DNA of 64,000 nt. Source: Variovorax sp. CF079 (GTDB taxonomy: Bacteria; Pseudomonadota; Gammaproteobacteria; Burkholderiales; Burkholderiaceae_C). The position numbers and the translations under genes were made by a program. Below the pieces are notes generated by a model. That model was not told the origin of the DNA. It did no database searches and saw only the letters and a list, made by a program, of their open reading frames with translations. The stretch lies in assembly GCF_900101545.1 (NCBI RefSeq), contig NZ_FMZU01000024.1, forward strand, positions 1 through 64,000, given 5' to 3'. Position 1 is the first letter of the stretch; every line of letters starts with the position of its first letter. Below are positions 61,934 through 64,000 of the stretch, one piece after another.

Positions 61934-63637
61934 ATGAACCTCGACCCTGTCCCTCCCGTCGCGCTGGTGGTAGACGACGAGCCGGTGGCCCGACTGATGG
62001 TGAAGCTGGCTTTGGAAAGCTTCGGCTGCGCTCCGGTCCTGGAGGCTGCCGACGGAATCGCGGCGCAGGAGGTCCTGCGGGAGCACCCGGACGTCGCCCT
62101 GGTGCTGACGGACATCATGATGCCCCGCATGGACGGCCTGGAATTGCTGCGCTGGGGACGCGAGGCAGTGCCGGACACCATGTGGATCGTCCTTTCGGGG
62201 CTGGAGACCTTCGACTCGGCGGTGGCCGCGATCCGGCTGGGGGCGTTCGACTTCCTGCCGAAGTCGCCGCGCTCGGAAGAGATGGGGGTTGCGGTGCGCA
62301 ACGCGCTGGAGCGGCGGCAACTGCTGGCTGAACGCGAGCGGTTGCACCGGGAGCTACAGCGCAAGGTCTGCGAACTTCAGGAGACCTCCGCGGTGCTGCG
62401 CCGCGACCTCGAGCGGGCGGAGGTGATCCAGCGCGCCTTGCTGCCGCGCAGCCCGCCCCCCATGGAGGGCTATTGCATCCAGGCGGTCTACCGCCCGGGG
62501 CAGCATGTGGGCGGCGACCTCTACGACGTGGTCCGGCTGGGCGAGCGGCACCTCGCCTTCTACCTGGCCGACGCCACCGGCCACGGGGTCACCTCGGCAA
62601 TGCTCTCGGTGCTGTTCAAGCAGCGGCTGGTCCTGGTGGACCCGGCGACGGGCCTCGCGCTGCCGCCGGCGGAGGTATTGGCCGCGGTGAACCGCTCGAT
62701 CTGCGAGACGCACGCCGCGCCGGGACTGTTCCTGACGGCCGTCTTCGGCCTGCTGGATACGTCGGACGCGAGCCTCACGCTGGCATCCGCGGGCCATCCG
62801 CCCGTGCTGCACGCGCGCGAGGGCCAGGAAACGCGCCTGATCCGCCGCATGGGGCCCGCGCTCGGGCTGGCGCCGGACGCGCACTTCGCGCAGGAGCGTC
62901 TCCAGCTCCTGGCGGGCGACCGGATCCTCCTCTACACCGACGGGCTCCTGCCCTCCGGGTCGGAGCGCGAGCTGGAACTGCTGCAGCAGGTGCTCGCCAA
63001 GCCGCTCTCCAGTGCGCAGGACGCGATGGCGCAGCTTCACGGTGACGCGCCGGCGGGAGCGGACCGGGATGACGTGACCATCCTGCTCATCGACGCGCAC
63101 GCGGGCGCCTCCTCGTTCGACAATGGCGCCGAGCTCCCCGCGGCTGCCGCTTCCGGCGCCCCGCGGCCCGAGGGCGAGGCGGTGTTCTACGGCGAAACAG
63201 TCGATGCCGCCTACCTTGCGCTGCGCGGCCGGGCCAGCTGGATGCATTGCGATGCCTTCCATGAAACGGCCCTGGCCGTGCTGGACGGGGGACGCCCCCT
63301 GGTGCTGGACTTCTCCGGCTGCGAGTACATGGACAGCACCTGCCTCGGCACGGTGCACGAGCTGGTCGCCCGGGGCGGCGTGGTGCTCGCGGGGGTGACA
63401 CCGGCCGTGCACGCCCTGTTCGAGGAACTGAGCATGCAGCAGGTGCTGGCCGCGATGCGCGAGGACATTCCCGCCGCGCCCGAGCTCTACGCGCTGGGTA
63501 CGGGGGGCGACCAGGCCGTGGTGCAGAAGCGGATCCTGCAGGCGCACGAGGCCCTCTCCGCGCTGAGCGAGCGCAACCGCGAGGAGTTCAGGGACGTCGT
63601 CGAGTCGCTGCGTGGCGAACAGGACGGGCCGAGATGA
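61934..63637 (+). CDS. REC-PP2C-STAS regulator (RsbU/HsbR-like)
   Basis: 567 residues. REC domain with VVDDE (13-16), phospho-acceptor Asp60 in LTDIMMPRMDG and Lys110 in DFLPKS; a coiled linker (ERERLHRELQRKVCELQETS); a SpoIIE-type PP2C phosphatase (QHVGGDLYDVV, LADATGHGVTSAMLS, LYTDGLLPSG, DRDDVTILL); and a C-terminal STAS domain with LVLDFSGCEYMDSTCLGTVH. This is the layout of phosphorylation-controlled anti-sigma switches. The next gene overlaps by 4 bases, so both form one operon. Confidence 0.9.
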   Translation: MNLDPVPPVALVVDDEPVARLMVKLALESFGCAPVLEAADGIAAQEVLREHPDVALVLTDIMMPRMDGLELLRWGREAVPDTMWIVLSGLETFDSAVAAIRLGAFDFLPKSPRSEEMGVAVRNALERRQLLAERERLHRELQRKVCELQETSAVLRRDLERAEVIQRALLPRSPPPMEGYCIQAVYRPGQHVGGDLYDVVRLGERHLAFYLADATGHGVTSAMLSVLFKQRLVLVDPATGLALPPAEVLAAVNRSICETHAAPGLFLTAVFGLLDTSDASLTLASAGHPPVLHAREGQETRLIRRMGPALGLAPDAHFAQERLQLLAGDRILLYTDGLLPSGSERELELLQQVLAKPLSSAQDAMAQLHGDAPAGADRDDVTILLIDAHAGASSFDNGAELPAAAASGAPRPEGEAVFYGETVDAAYLALRGRASWMHCDAFHETALAVLDGGRPLVLDFSGCEYMDSTCLGTVHELVARGGVVLAGVTPAVHALFEELSMQQVLAAMREDIPAAPELYALGTGGDQAVVQKRILQAHEALSALSERNREEFRDVVESLRGEQDGPR

Positions 63638-64000
63638 CCGCTGCCATTCGATTGCTGCATCTCGAGGACGACCCGGCCGATGCGGAGCGCATCCGGGGCA
63701 GGCTGCAAGACGAGAACCTTGGCTGTGACACCGTGTGGGTGCAAACCAGGGAGGACTTCGTCTCCGCCCTGCAGCGGCAAACTTTCGACCTGGTGCTGTC
63801 CGACTACGAAGTCGGCGGCCTGGAGCTGCTGCGCCAGGTGCAGCAGCAGCCGGAGCTTCCGCTGATCGTGATTGCCACTGCGTTGACCGAGGACGAGGCG
63901 GTGGATTGCATGAAGGCCGGCGCCACGGACTACGTCCTCAAGCAGCGCTTGCGGCGCCTGGGTTTCTCGATTCGGCGCGCGCTCGCCGAACAAAGGCAGA
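63634..64000 (+). CDS. Receiver-domain protein, cut by the window end
   Basis: Starts MTAAIRLLHLEDDPADAERI with the acidic pair and phospho-acceptor in LVLSDYEVGGLELL; Lys in DYVLKQ. About 122 residues are visible, covering a full REC domain; the output part lies outside. It probably is a hybrid kinase or second regulator working with the REC-PP2C-STAS protein, given the ATGA overlap. Confidence 0.85.
   Translation, partial: MTAAIRLLHLEDDPADAERIRGRLQDENLGCDTVWVQTREDFVSALQRQTFDLVLSDYEVGGLELLRQVQQQPELPLIVIATALTEDEAVDCMKAGATDYVLKQRLRRLGFSIRRALAEQRQ

Noticed and set aside
1..64000. CRISPR array, rRNA operon or replication origin
   Set aside because: No regular direct repeats with spacers, no rRNA-like segment and no origin-type repeats were seen; the boxA belongs to the tRNA array.

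Overview
The window looks like chromosomal DNA of a high-GC betaproteobacterium of the order Burkholderiales, most likely a Comamonadaceae member close to Variovorax. The clues are several Bug-type (tripartite tricarboxylate) binding proteins, the codon use, and small secreted and HTH proteins of a kind common in that family. No rRNA operon, CRISPR array or replication origin was seen. The assignment is inference from protein style, not from a marker gene.

Layout. 0-1.1 kb holds decayed genes (a RelB/DinJ-like antitoxin remnant and a broken EamA/DMT transporter). 1.1-10 kb is a minus-strand type VI secretion cargo block: VgrG, a TPR adaptor-like protein, a PAAR/Rhs protein with a C-terminal AHH-type nuclease, and an ankyrin protein as probable immunity factor. 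10-14.7 kb is a haemagglutinin-type secreted protein. 15.4-19.3 kb is the most unusual part: a minus-strand array of 20 tRNA genes preceded by an rrn-like boxA, interrupted by a 63-codon gene with a Shine-Dalgarno site, followed by an HNH endonuclease gene, and headed by a 64-codon gene with its own terminator and a divergent HTH regulator. Several of the tRNAs have non-canonical features.

20-26.5 kb is a thiol-sulfur catabolic cluster: thiol dioxygenase, four-domain rhodanese, Bug protein, cystathionine lyase-like enzyme and YeiH-type exporter, with a divergent LysR regulator. A plausible flow is organic thiol to sulfinate to sulfite, with export of the sulfur anion. 26.5-29 kb holds an integrase remnant and IS remnants in inverted orientation around an ArsR/SRPBCC pair. 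29-40.7 kb is a second catabolic cluster: persulfide dioxygenase, MmgE/PrpD, IclR, FAD-linked dehydrogenase, fumarase-superfamily lyase, two near-duplicate Bug proteins around a sulfurtransferase, and a BisC/DMSO-reductase-type molybdoenzyme. Matching operator-like palindromes suggest IclR control of both arms.

40.7-61.9 kb is a mosaic of single genes and broken genes: azoreductase/LysR, GNAT, GST, OmpA and LuxR fragments, an alpha/beta hydrolase-cyclase fusion, EAL, sirtuin, Sel1, a membrane winged-helix regulator, a mannose-lectin/papain-like protein with a helical partner, and a SET-domain protein. From 61.9 kb to the edge, a REC-PP2C-STAS regulator is translationally coupled to a second receiver protein that runs off the window.
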